DNA from: Variovorax boronicumulans
Lineage (GTDB): Bacteria > Pseudomonadota > Gammaproteobacteria > Burkholderiales > Burkholderiaceae_C
Direction of reading: 5' to 3'
DNA length: 64,000 bases
Assembly (NCBI RefSeq): GCF_019352895.1
Contig: NZ_JAAAFX010000007.1
Span: 142,199-206,198, forward strand
Below the pieces are notes generated by a model. It was not told the DNA's origin. It saw nothing but the letters and a program-made list of their open reading frames with translations, and made no database searches. A program made the position numbers and the translations under genes. Positions within the stretch are counted from its first letter, which is position 1, and each line of letters opens with the position of its first letter. Of this stretch, positions 52,255-60,831 are shown piece by piece.

Positions 52255-53265
52255 TCAGATCTCGAGGACGATCTTCCCGAAGTGGGCGCCAGATTGCTGG
52301 TATGCGAAGGCTTCCGCCAACTGCTCGACCTTGAACGTCCGCTTGTCCAGCACGGGCCGGATGCGGTGTTCTTCGAGAAAGGCGATCAGGTCGACCTGGT
52401 CCTGGTAGTTGCCGTTCAGGCACCCCTGCATCCGGATCTGTTTGGCGAGAACAGGGATGAAAGATAGCTCGCCGGACAGACCGCCGAGGACTCCGATGAC
52501 GGCAATGTGCCCACCCACGCGGACGGCTGTGATCGACTGCCCAATGGTCGCCGGACCACCGACGTCAAGGACGTGATCGACACCTTTCCCGTCCGTCCAG
52601 TCCAGTGCGGCCTGGCCCCAGTCGGGCCGGGTCCTGTAGTTGATCAGATGGTCCGCGCCCAGCCTGGCCAGTACGTCGAGCTTGTCGTCGGATGACGAGG
52701 TGGCTATGACTGTGGCGCCCGCCGCTTTGGCAATCTGCAGGGCATAGACGGAAACGCCGCCAGAGCCTTGGACCAGTACCGTCTCGCCGGGCTTCAACGG
52801 TCCATGGACTTGCAGTGCCCTCCACGCGGTCACGCCGGCCGTGGTAACGGTGCCAGCTTCCGCCGCGCTGTAGCCTGCGGGGGCGTGGGTGAAACCACGC
52901 GCTGGGGCCGTCATGAACGAGCAGGCAAATCCGTCGACGCCGTCACCCGGGGTCTCGGCAAAGCTGCTGACGAACGGTGGTCCGGACCGCCATTGCGGAA
53001 ACGCGGACCCCACCACCAGGTCGCCCGGGGCAAAGTCGGTGATGTCGCTTCCCACGGCTTCGACGATCCCGGCCCCGTCTCCCAGGAGGATGCGGCCGTC
53101 GCTCACCGGCGAGCGACCGATGGCGACACCCAGGTCGTGGTAGTTCAGCGAACTCGCCTGGACCCGCACCCTGATTTCGCTGGCGGCAGGCTGTCCCGGC
53201 GCCGGGCGCTCCACCTGTTCGATCCGGTCGAGCCCGCCGGGTTTCCTCAGAACCATTGCTTTCAT
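52255..53265 (-). CDS. MDR-family NAD(P)-dependent alcohol dehydrogenase / quinone oxidoreductase
   Basis: 336 residues from ATG 53265, with AGGAAG upstream. GroES-like domain (VQASSLNYHDLGVAIGRSPV) without the cysteines of the structural zinc. Nucleotide-binding domain ETVLVQGSGGVSVYALQIAK, then VIATSSSDDKLDVLARLGAD and VRVGGHIAVIGVLGG. It probably reduces or oxidises an enone or alcohol with NADP(H). The C-terminus (QQSGAHFGKIVLEI) is typical. It lies 44 bp after the ABC binding-protein gene. Confidence 0.9.
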   Translation of the reverse strand: MKAMVLRKPGGLDRIEQVERPAPGQPAASEIRVRVQASSLNYHDLGVAIGRSPVSDGRILLGDGAGIVEAVGSDITDFAPGDLVVGSAFPQWRSGPPFVSSFAETPGDGVDGFACSFMTAPARGFTHAPAGYSAAEAGTVTTAGVTAWRALQVHGPLKPGETVLVQGSGGVSVYALQIAKAAGATVIATSSSDDKLDVLARLGADHLINYRTRPDWGQAALDWTDGKGVDHVLDVGGPATIGQSITAVRVGGHIAVIGVLGGLSGELSFIPVLAKQIRMQGCLNGNYQDQVDLIAFLEEHRIRPVLDKRTFKVEQLAEAFAYQQSGAHFGKIVLEI

Positions 53266-53309
53266 CGAAAGTCTTCCTGTGGGTTTCCAAATGAAGAGAA
53301 CAGTGCTGC

Positions 53310-54311
53310 CTATTTCGCGGAGGCGCGTTTCAGCAGTTCGTTGTAGCGAGAGATCCAGCCGGCCATCGTCGCCACGTCGCCGATCGGATACTCCGCGACC
53401 TTCCGCCCTGCGAGCAGCTTCGCGGTCGCCGTCGAGGGAAGGTAGGCATTGCCCCGGCCGGTCGAGTCCTCATAGGCCTTCGCACCTTCTTCGGTCGTGA
53501 GCCATGCAACGAACAACGCTGCGGTCTTCGGGGCGGGAGCCTTCTTGTTGATGACGCTGTAGTTCGTCGTCGTCGGCGTCGGGTTGAGCATGATGATCTC
53601 GATGGGTGCTCCGGCCTTTTGGGCAAAGACGGCAGTGTGATAGTTGCCCAGCGCAACGGACACTTCGCCTGAAGCGACGTTTTGAGCGAGCGAGGCGGTG
53701 CTGGTGTTCAGGATCGGCTGCTGTGCGACGAGCTTTTCCACGTAGGCCGTCGCCTTGTCTCCGCCCCAGTCGGCGGGTAGCTGCGCAAGCGGATGGGAAA
53801 ACACGGGAAGGCCTATCTTCCCCTTGTATTTGGGATTCAGGAGATCGTCCCATGTGCGCGGCTTTTCGGCCTCCGGCACGCTCTTGCGAGAGACCAGCGA
53901 ATACACCGAGACTGCCGTGATGACAGCATAGGGCGCGGGCACGAACGTCTTGGAGACCCCATAGGTCTTGGCGTCGAATTCGGCCAGCAGACCGCGGCCC
54001 GCCAATGCGGCGGCCTGGTCGGCAGGGACCGTTGCAATGTCGGGTGCCTGTCCAGCCCGTGCCTCCTGGGCAAACCGCGTTGCCATCTCTGCACCCAGGA
54101 GCGTCAGATGCTCGATCTTGAGGGCCGGGAACCTCGTTGTGAAAGCCTTGATCACGGGTGATGTTTCATTCTGCGTGCCGGTGGACACCCAAAGCGCGGC
54201 CGGCTCCCCGACGGCCTTCTTGGCCAGGTTGTCGAGATCGTCGGCCGATGCGGACGCGGTTGCGACCGTTGCGGCGATCGCAACGATGCTGAATGCCAGT
54301 GAACGGATCAT
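53310..54311 (-). CDS. ABC transporter extracellular solute-binding protein (FbpA/Fe3+-type fold)
   Basis: 333 residues from ATG 54311, chosen because GGAG lies 6 bp before it; the ATG at 54323 overlaps that ribosome site. Signal peptide MIRSLAFSIVAIAATVATAS. Class II periplasmic binding-protein sequence: LWVSTGTQNETSPVIKAFTT, DIATVPADQAAALAGRGLLA, RTWDDLLNPKYKGKIGLPVF, TTEEGAKAYEDSTGRGNAYL. It delivers a ligand to the permease at 46964. It lacks the obvious paired Tyr motif of FbpA ferric sites in what I can read, so an organic ligand is more likely than iron. Confidence 0.9.
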   Translation of the reverse strand: MIRSLAFSIVAIAATVATASASADDLDNLAKKAVGEPAALWVSTGTQNETSPVIKAFTTRFPALKIEHLTLLGAEMATRFAQEARAGQAPDIATVPADQAAALAGRGLLAEFDAKTYGVSKTFVPAPYAVITAVSVYSLVSRKSVPEAEKPRTWDDLLNPKYKGKIGLPVFSHPLAQLPADWGGDKATAYVEKLVAQQPILNTSTASLAQNVASGEVSVALGNYHTAVFAQKAGAPIEIIMLNPTPTTTNYSVINKKAPAPKTAALFVAWLTTEEGAKAYEDSTGRGNAYLPSTATAKLLAGRKVAEYPIGDVATMAGWISRYNELLKRASAK

Positions 54312-54475
54312 TTTTGTCTCCATGGAATGGACAGGTTTTCTTGTCGGCGACGGTCGGGAACCGGGCTGGGTTCCTGCTCACAGCTTTTCAATATGGCGAA
54401 GAGCGACAGGGCGCCCGATCGCCGGCCTGGTGTCGCTGGGACCACCCGTGATGTGCACCGTGCGTACCTGCCGGT

Positions 54476-54979
54476 TCACCGGACGAATCTCTGAACGTGG
54501 TCGATGCCCAGTCCGCATTGCGCGTACCAGCGCTCGCACAGCGCAATCTTGGTGAGCGAGTTGTCGTAGCCCACGGGCTTGCCGTCGTCGTCCACCTTGA
54601 TCAGGCCGCCCTGCACGATGAAGAAGGTGATCATCTCGTCGTGCTCGCCCTGCGCGTCCACCACCAGTGTGTGGACCTCGCCAGGTGGCTCGTAGACAAA
54701 GCTGCCCTGGCTAGCCACCCAGTCGTGCTCCAGATAGCGCCACGAACCCTTGATCACGTAGCCGAAGACGGGCGCGTTGTGGATGTGGCGCCCCAGGTTG
54801 CCTCCTCGGCGCACGCGCAGCAGGTTGGCCACCGTGCCCGTGGTGCGATCCAGCATCAGGGGGCGAAACCAGATCTGTTCGCCTTGGGGAACCCACTCGC
54901 GTTCGTCCGCGGGCTGCGCCAACTCGACGATTTCGCGCACCATATGCGCAGAGGATTGGAAGGCCGCGAGGGTCGGCAT
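54476..54979 (-). CDS. Cupin-domain dioxygenase, 2,4'-dihydroxyacetophenone dioxygenase family
   Basis: 167 residues from ATG 54979, which has AAGGA 8 bp upstream; GTG 54997 and ATG 54988 are alternatives. The cupin metal site is visible as RHIHNAPVFGYVIKGSWRYL (two His) with the later GSFVYEPPGEVHTLVV (Glu and His). The family pattern ...HDWVASQGSFVYEPPGE and the C-terminus RWYAQCGLGIDHVQRFVR resemble 2,4'-dihydroxyacetophenone dioxygenase, which cleaves the carbon-carbon bond next to a carbonyl using Fe(II) and oxygen. The real substrate is unknown. First gene of the minus-strand unit 54979-49934 behind promoter copy D. Confidence 0.85.
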   Translation of the reverse strand: MPTLAAFQSSAHMVREIVELAQPADEREWVPQGEQIWFRPLMLDRTTGTVANLLRVRRGGNLGRHIHNAPVFGYVIKGSWRYLEHDWVASQGSFVYEPPGEVHTLVVDAQGEHDEMITFFIVQGGLIKVDDDGKPVGYDNSLTKIALCERWYAQCGLGIDHVQRFVR

Positions 54980-55422
54980 GCTGTTCATCCTTGGCACCCC
55001 CGTCGGATGGAGATCGATGGGAAAGAAACCTCCGGACTTTCAGAGACGCCGGTCGCCCTGACAGCTGTCAGTGCAGTTGAGGAAGCTGCCGACCCGGCAG
55101 CCCGCGTGAGGGAGGACGACCACCGGGGGTCGGCCTTGACAATGTGAGAAAGCAAGTTGATGTCTCCGCTTTTGGTTGGAATCGAGGGCTGAGAAGCACA
55201 GCGATTGCTGTAATGCCGTCATGAATTAGAAGAGTGCAACATCGAGAAGTCCAATACGGATCTGAGCTCGATCGATAAACTACTCTTATGGCGCTCTGGC
55301 ATGCAGGTGGAAGGCACCGGTATCGCGCTCGGCACGGGCTGGGTGCGCAGGTCGACTGCGAGGCTGTGCCGATGCAGACGGAAACAGGCTACTTCGGTCG
55401 GATCCTGCGCTAGACTGCCTCG
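54980..55422. other. Intergenic region carrying regulon promoter copy D
   Basis: 443 bp between the cupin (minus) and TetR (plus) genes. Apart from promoter copy D it holds a 60-codon minus-strand frame (55222-55040) with Cys/Gln/His-rich, unfamiliar sequence that I do not call. The cupin leader would be about 240 bp, unusually long for this regulon. Confidence 0.5.
55225..55279 (-). promoter_or_regulatory. Regulon promoter copy D (LysR-type box plus sigma-70 core)
   Basis: On the minus strand the 31-bp box at 55279-55249 begins TTTATCGATC and ends GTATTGGAC. TTGGAC (55254-55249) is the -35, and TCTAAT (55230-55225) is the -10 after 18 bp, five of six matches to consensus. It points toward the cupin/ABC binding-protein unit. 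Confidence 0.75.
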
Positions 55423-55971
55423 ATGCTTAGGCCGACCAAGTCCCAGATGAACGCCCAGATCGTCGACCGCGCCGCTGGGCTGTTTGCCAAGCACGGGTTC
55501 GATAACACGTCGCTTCAGCAGATCGCGGACGCGATCGGGTATTCGAAGACGGGGCTGCTCTATCGCTTCCCAAGCAAGGCGGCGATCTACGAAGCGGGTT
55601 TCCAGGCTGGACTCGACCATGTCACGGCGCTGCTGGCCAGCGTCGAAGGGATGCGTCCCGGGATCCGGCGCGACCGCACTGTCATTGCCTCCTATGTCGA
55701 CTTCACCTTCGAATGGCCAGGCGTGTCGGCTTTCGCCAATCGGCTATCGGGCACAGAAGAGAGCACCGAACCGAGGCTCATGGAAATCGCCTTGCTCATC
55801 TACAAGGCGCTTGGAACCGACCCGCAAAAGGCCAAGACGCAGCGGATCGTCCGCATCACGGTCGCGTTCTCCGGCCTAGGCATCGCGGCGATGGCCGCCG
55901 TCCGCCTGGGGCAGCAAAAAGAATGGCGCAGCGACATCATTGAATCGGCGATGAAGGCGCTGGTCCACTGA
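55423..55971 (+). CDS. TetR/AcrR-family transcriptional regulator
   Basis: 182 residues. N-terminal TetR helix-turn-helix: IVDRAAGLFAKHGFDNTSLQ, QIADAIGYSKTGLLYRFPSK with AAIYEAG. The C-terminal ligand domain is helical and has no recognisable specificity. It is divergent from the cupin operon and overlaps its promoter region, so it may also influence that unit, or repress itself. No ribosome site is visible before ATG 55423. Confidence 0.92.
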   Translation: MLRPTKSQMNAQIVDRAAGLFAKHGFDNTSLQQIADAIGYSKTGLLYRFPSKAAIYEAGFQAGLDHVTALLASVEGMRPGIRRDRTVIASYVDFTFEWPGVSAFANRLSGTEESTEPRLMEIALLIYKALGTDPQKAKTQRIVRITVAFSGLGIAAMAAVRLGQQKEWRSDIIESAMKALVH

Positions 55972-55990
55972 GCACGGCGCGGCAAGATCG

Positions 55991-56848
55991 CTAGAGCGTC
56001 GGCAGTATCGACTGCAAGTGATCGGCGAATGCAGCCGCCATGACCGTCGGGGGTTCAAGGCTGAACTCGATAGTCAGGCCGACCATGGGTAGCATGGGTA
56101 GCACATCACCGGCCGGCAGGATCTGGAGATCCGATGGTACGGCGGATCGAGTGAGGACCGCGATGGCCCGGCCTGAACGCACGATGGCGAGCAAGCCCGA
56201 GATGCTGGCGCTGGCGTAAGCCAGTCGGTAGCTGCGTCGGGCAATGTCGAGCCGCTCGCGCGCCGCGCGGTGGTCCAGCGTGTCGGGGTCGGACAGCGCA
56301 AGTTGCAGCGGCTCGCACGCCGCCACGACGTCGTGCCGCAAGCCCACCCACACCAGCGGTTCGTGGCGAATCGCTGGTTGCTTGCCGCCCACCCCGATCG
56401 TGGAGACGAGCGCGAGGTCGAGCGCGTGTTTTTTCAACTGCTCGTCGAGCCGGGCGGTCGGCGCGCAGAACACTTCTACGCGGACCTGGGGATACAGGTC
56501 CGCGAAGCCGCGCAGGATCTGCGGCAGGAACGCGACGGCGTAGTCCTCTGGGCAGCCGAAGCGCAGCGTTCCCGACAGCATCTCGCCTGAGATCTCGGCC
56601 AGCGCCGCATCGTGGTGCTGCAGGATCGTGCGTGCATGGCTCAGCAAGCGCTCCCCGTGCAGCGTAAGCACGACGCCGCGACCGGTGCGATGCAGAAGCG
56701 GCTGGTTCAACGTCTCTTCGAGCTTCTTGACCTGCATGCTTACCGCTGCCTGTGTGCGGCCGATCCTGGCCGCGGCGCGCCCAAGGGTGCGCGCCTGTGC
56801 AATCGCCACGAAGGTGCGCAGCAGGTCGATGTCGAGATGGCGGCTCAA
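55991..56848 (-). CDS. LysR-family transcriptional regulator
   Basis: 285 residues. Helix-turn-helix: MSRHLDIDLLRTFVAIAQAR, TLGRAAARIGRTQAAVSMQV. The effector domain begins LRFGCPEDYAVAFLPQILRG and resembles the NodD/PecT-like group whose members often regulate efflux or surface functions. It is convergent with the TetR gene (19-bp gap). Its target is not evident; the 413-bp region upstream leads to an AraC gene on the other strand. Confidence 0.92.
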   Translation of the reverse strand: MSRHLDIDLLRTFVAIAQARTLGRAAARIGRTQAAVSMQVKKLEETLNQPLLHRTGRGVVLTLHGERLLSHARTILQHHDAALAEISGEMLSGTLRFGCPEDYAVAFLPQILRGFADLYPQVRVEVFCAPTARLDEQLKKHALDLALVSTIGVGGKQPAIRHEPLVWVGLRHDVVAACEPLQLALSDPDTLDHRAARERLDIARRSYRLAYASASISGLLAIVRSGRAIAVLTRSAVPSDLQILPAGDVLPMLPMVGLTIEFSLEPPTVMAAAFADHLQSILPTL

Positions 56849-57261
56849 AGCATGGCTTTTTTGGGGCGCTCTATTTTCCTATCGATTTGGTCTGATTGCA
56901 AACACAGTGGTCTGAGAGCTCGTTGCCGCCATCGGCGCTGATAGCTGGAATAAGAAAAATTCACTTGGCGCACGCACCACGTGTTTCTAGACTTCACAGC
57001 CTCAAACGGAGCGCGTCCTTCATGTCTTGCGGCGGCGATTCCGTCTTCTGGGAAAAATTCCGTCGGCGTTTGATCCAGTACGTATGTGCAACGCAGGGCC
57101 TATACCTGGATGCTGTCGTGCTGCAGGGCCGGCAGGGGGCGCCCGCGTTGATTTGACCCCGAGAGCGAGCGACGCTGAGGCCGAGTTCGGCACGAGGCTG
57201 CTGAAGCAGGCCACCGCGCACGCCACATTCGCCGGTAGACCGGCCCACCTCGTTCTACGGT
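56849..57261. other. Intergenic region between divergent LysR and AraC genes
   Basis: 413 bp. CTATCGATTTGGTCTGATTG (56878-56897) could be a LysR-type binding site just upstream of the LysR start. Short open frames on both strands have no family-like sequence and are not called. Confidence 0.4.
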
Positions 57262-58062
57262 ATGCAGAACAACTACCTCCATTTGTGGGATGACCGCTTT
57301 CTCTACATTACGCCGTCCATTCACTCGGGTCTGACGGCTCGCCCCTCGGCCACGCTCCTGGTGTCGGCCAGCGGTCGACCCTTCGAACTTGCAGGGCTGG
57401 ACGGCACTCGGGTACGCTGTACAGCGGCGCTTGTGTCGCCGCACGTGCCGCGCCGGCTCGATGTCGACGGATGCGGCCTGCTGTCGCTCAACACCGAGCC
57501 GTCTTCCAGCGTGGCGAGGATGCTGGAAGGCGTGCAGGGCAATCGCGGCATCCAGACCATCGACGCCCACTGCTTCGGACACCTGCGCGAGCGCTTCGAA
57601 GCCGCTCTGCAGGGCGAACTGCGCAATGACCAACTGCGCGAACTCAGCACGCGCATGGTCGAAGCCGTGGCCGGTCGTCCCCTGCATCACGTGCCGCTGG
57701 ACCCGCGCATCCAGCGCGTGCTGGAGCGAGCACGAGCCCATGTCGGACCGCTGCCGCTGCGGGATTTGTCGGCCGAGGTCTGCCTCTCACCCGATCGGCT
57801 AACGCATCTGTTTAGCCAACAGTTGGGGCTGTCGATCAAGCGCTATCTGCTGTGGACCAAGGTGCGGCGTACGGTTCAGCAGTTCGCGAGTCGCGGCGGC
57901 CCGCTGGCGGACATCGCGCACAAGGGCGGATTTACGGACATGGCCCACATGAGCCGTACCTACCAGCGGTGCTTTGGACTGGTGCCTTCATTCCTCGCCA
58001 ACGGCGCACATGTGAAGGTGCGCTCCGATCTCGATGCGTTGCACACGTGGGGTCCACCCTGA
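57262..58062 (+). CDS. AraC-family transcriptional regulator
   Basis: 266 residues from ATG 57262. The N-terminal cupin-like sensor is short (MQNNYLHLWDDRFLYITPSI, PSATLLVSASGRPFELAGLD). The C-terminal helix-turn-helix pair is clear: LPLRDLSAEVCLSPDRLTHL with FSQQLGLSIKRYLLWTKVRR, then PLADIAHKGGFTDMAHMSRT with CFGLVPSF. It lies 89 bp upstream of the acylase gene on the same strand and may activate it. Confidence 0.92.
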   Translation: MQNNYLHLWDDRFLYITPSIHSGLTARPSATLLVSASGRPFELAGLDGTRVRCTAALVSPHVPRRLDVDGCGLLSLNTEPSSSVARMLEGVQGNRGIQTIDAHCFGHLRERFEAALQGELRNDQLRELSTRMVEAVAGRPLHHVPLDPRIQRVLERARAHVGPLPLRDLSAEVCLSPDRLTHLFSQQLGLSIKRYLLWTKVRRTVQQFASRGGPLADIAHKGGFTDMAHMSRTYQRCFGLVPSFLANGAHVKVRSDLDALHTWGPP

Positions 58063-58151
58063 GGAAGACGGCCGGTGCGTACAACGGGCGCGCGCCAGTC
58101 GTCCCTAAGCTCTTCTGCACTCCCCAGCGGAGTCCGTTCACAGGAGACACA

Positions 58152-60710
58152 ATGCAACAACGACAACTCTGGCGCGCCACGAGGCACTTGGGCCTGATGG
58201 CCATCGCAGCCGCGCTCGCCGCATGCGGCGGAGGAGGGGGCAACAACGGCTCGCCTTCTGCCGGCATTTCGCCGCCCGCTTCCGACAACCCGGCGCCTCC
58301 TGGCAGCGGCGCGACCGCTTTCAAGGTCGAGATCCGCCGTACAGCGATGGGCGTGCCTCACATTAAGGCGGCTGACTGGGGCGGCGTGGGCTACGGCTAT
58401 GGCTATGCACAGGCGCAGGACAACCTCTGCACCATGGCCGACGCATTTCTCACCTACCGCGGCGAGCGGTCGAAGAATTTCGGTGCCGATACGCTGCTCG
58501 TGTACACGGGAACGATCGGTCGGCCCAAGAACATTGAATCCGATTTCTTCCACAAGCAGGTGCTGACCAGCGAGACGGTCGACGCTTTCGCGCAAGCCCA
58601 GCCCGACAAGCTGAAGAAGCTGGTCGAAGGCTTCGCGGCCGGCTACAGCCGCTACGTGCGCGATCTAAAGGCCGGTGGCGAAGCCGGCGCGCACGAGGCT
58701 TGCCGTGGCGAGGCCTGGGTGGTCCCCATCACGGCAGGGGATATCTGGCGTCGCCTCTACGCGACCAACTTAACGGCCGGTTACGGCAATTTCGTGACGC
58801 AGATCGCCAGTGCGGTCGCGCCAGCATCACCGGCAGGCCCGGCGCAAACATCGGTACGCGCGCTGCGTCGCACGCAGAACACGCAGCTCGCCGCGCTGCG
58901 CACCCAGCCCCCGAAGACGCCGGCACTGGAAGTGGGAGGCAAGCATGGCGTAGGCAGCAACATGTTCGCCTTCGGCACGGCGGGCACGGGCGACGATAGC
59001 GCGCTGCAGTTCGGCAACCCGCACTGGTACTGGCGCGGCCCCGACCGCTTCTACCAGGCCCAACTCACCATTCCCGGCGAGTTGGATGTGAGCGGGGCTT
59101 CCTTTCTGGGCGTCCCGGTGATCCTGATCGGGTTCAACCAGAACGTCGCCTGGAGTCACACCGTATCGGCCGCGCGGCGCTTTGGCCTTTATGAACTCAC
59201 GCTGGCCGAGGGCGACCCGACCAGCTACCTGCGCGACGGCAAGGCGGTGAAAATGAAGCCCAGCACCATCGCCGTTGATGTCAAGGGTGGCCTCACGCAA
59301 ACCCGCACGCTCTACAAGAGCGAGTATGGCCCCCTCATCAACCTCGCCAGCATGAGCCCCGCGCTGGCTTGGAACTCACGTACGGCTTTCGCAATCCGCG
59401 ACATCAACGCCGACAACTTCCGCTCCTTCCGAACCTGGCTGCGCTGGGACCAGGCCAAGTCGCTCGAAGAATTCATCGCCATCCAACGCGAGGAGGCGGC
59501 GATTCCGTGGGTCAACACCACTGCCGTGGGTCGCGGAAGTGCCAAGGCCTGGTACGCGGACATCACAGCCGTGCCGAACGTCTCGCCGCAGCAAACCGAG
59601 CGCTGCACTACGCCCGTGGGCAAGCTGCTTGCCGCAGCGCTGGAACGCGTACCGGTGTTCGATGGATCGCGCAGCGAGTGCGATTGGCAGACCGACCCCG
59701 ACTCAGTACAGAAAGGATCTGTCGGACCTTCGCGCATGCCGAGCCTTTTGCGCGACGACTACGTGGCCAACATGAACGCGAGTGCTTGGCTCACCAATCC
59801 GAATGAGCGGCTCAATGGCTATCCCGCCATCTTCGGCGGCGTCGAAACCGGGTTCACCACCCGCTCTCGCCTCGGCCATCTGATGGCGCAGGGCCGTCTG
59901 AGCGGCACGGACGGCTATGCGGGCAAGACAGCCACCGTAACGACGGTGCAGCAGATGGTGCTCGACAGCCGCGTCTACACTGCGGAGCGCTTCAAGGCAC
60001 AAGCGTTGGCCCTGGTGTGCGCGGTCCCCAGCATCGATGTGACGTCCTACAACGATCCTTATCTGGGTGGTACCCCCGCAGGCACTGTCGAGACCGCCGA
60101 GGCCTGTGCCGCACTGCGCGGTTGGGATAACACCGACAACATCGAAGCGCGGGGCGCTCATGTCTGGGACGAGTTCTGGGGGCGGGTGGAGAACGCGATC
60201 CCAAAGAACGATCTCTATGCCGTGCCTTTTTCCACCGAAGATCCGCTGAACACGCCGCGCGAGATCAGGAGCAATGCGACAGATGCATTGCGCCAGGCAT
60301 TCGGCGCTGCGTTGATGCGCATCAAGGCCAGCCCCTATCCGGTGAATGCGCCGCGGGGTGACTACCTGTTCGTCACGCGCAACGGCCAGAAGATCCCGCT
60401 GTTTGGCGGAATGAGCGACATCACGGGTGTCTTCACCACCGCGGCCACCTTCAATCGCCTCGATCGCGGTGGCTACAGCCTGGACGGCGATTCGGTCATT
60501 GCCAACAGCTATATGCAGATCGTTCGCTTTCCGGCTGGAAAGGTTGAGGCCGACACCTTCCTGACCTACTCGCTCTCGGACGACCCGGCCTCGGCGCACC
60601 ACGCCGACTACACCCGTGCCTACAGCGCCAAGCGGTGGTTGCGCATTCCTTATACGCAGGCGGAGATCACTGCCGACTCCGCGTACAAGACCGTGGATTT
60701 GAGCGAGTAG
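58152..60710 (+). CDS. Penicillin acylase-family lipoprotein (N-acylhomoserine lactone / aculeacin acylase-like)
   Basis: 852 residues from ATG 58152 (AGGAG site). Lipoprotein signal peptide with lipobox LAAC (Cys25), then a Gly/Ser/Pro linker. Ntn-hydrolase of the penicillin amidase type: alpha chain with MGVPHIKAADWGGVGYGYGY, and beta chain expected to begin at Ser269 in KHGVGSNMFAFG after autoproteolysis. Then NPHWYWRGPDRFYQAQLTIP and GFNQNVAWSHTVSAARRFGL, closely resembling the PvdQ/AhlM/aculeacin A acylase group rather than penicillin G acylase. It would cleave a fatty-acyl amide in the periplasm or at the outer membrane, with quorum-signal degradation or lipopeptide deacylation as candidate roles. 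An IS5-type remnant follows. Confidence 0.9.
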   Translation: MQQRQLWRATRHLGLMAIAAALAACGGGGGNNGSPSAGISPPASDNPAPPGSGATAFKVEIRRTAMGVPHIKAADWGGVGYGYGYAQAQDNLCTMADAFLTYRGERSKNFGADTLLVYTGTIGRPKNIESDFFHKQVLTSETVDAFAQAQPDKLKKLVEGFAAGYSRYVRDLKAGGEAGAHEACRGEAWVVPITAGDIWRRLYATNLTAGYGNFVTQIASAVAPASPAGPAQTSVRALRRTQNTQLAALRTQPPKTPALEVGGKHGVGSNMFAFGTAGTGDDSALQFGNPHWYWRGPDRFYQAQLTIPGELDVSGASFLGVPVILIGFNQNVAWSHTVSAARRFGLYELTLAEGDPTSYLRDGKAVKMKPSTIAVDVKGGLTQTRTLYKSEYGPLINLASMSPALAWNSRTAFAIRDINADNFRSFRTWLRWDQAKSLEEFIAIQREEAAIPWVNTTAVGRGSAKAWYADITAVPNVSPQQTERCTTPVGKLLAAALERVPVFDGSRSECDWQTDPDSVQKGSVGPSRMPSLLRDDYVANMNASAWLTNPNERLNGYPAIFGGVETGFTTRSRLGHLMAQGRLSGTDGYAGKTATVTTVQQMVLDSRVYTAERFKAQALALVCAVPSIDVTSYNDPYLGGTPAGTVETAEACAALRGWDNTDNIEARGAHVWDEFWGRVENAIPKNDLYAVPFSTEDPLNTPREIRSNATDALRQAFGAALMRIKASPYPVNAPRGDYLFVTRNGQKIPLFGGMSDITGVFTTAATFNRLDRGGYSLDGDSVIANSYMQIVRFPAGKVEADTFLTYSLSDDPASAHHADYTRAYSAKRWLRIPYTQAEITADSAYKTVDLSE

Positions 60711-60831
60711 GTGGGGCGAGCAGCGGCCAAACAGCGAGGATGCGGCTCCGGCTCCTGCCGGTGCCTGCCTTCGCTCCGTCTAAGGATGGTCTGCAAAACA
60801 GGCCCGAGCCTTGCAAGATCTGATTCCATGA

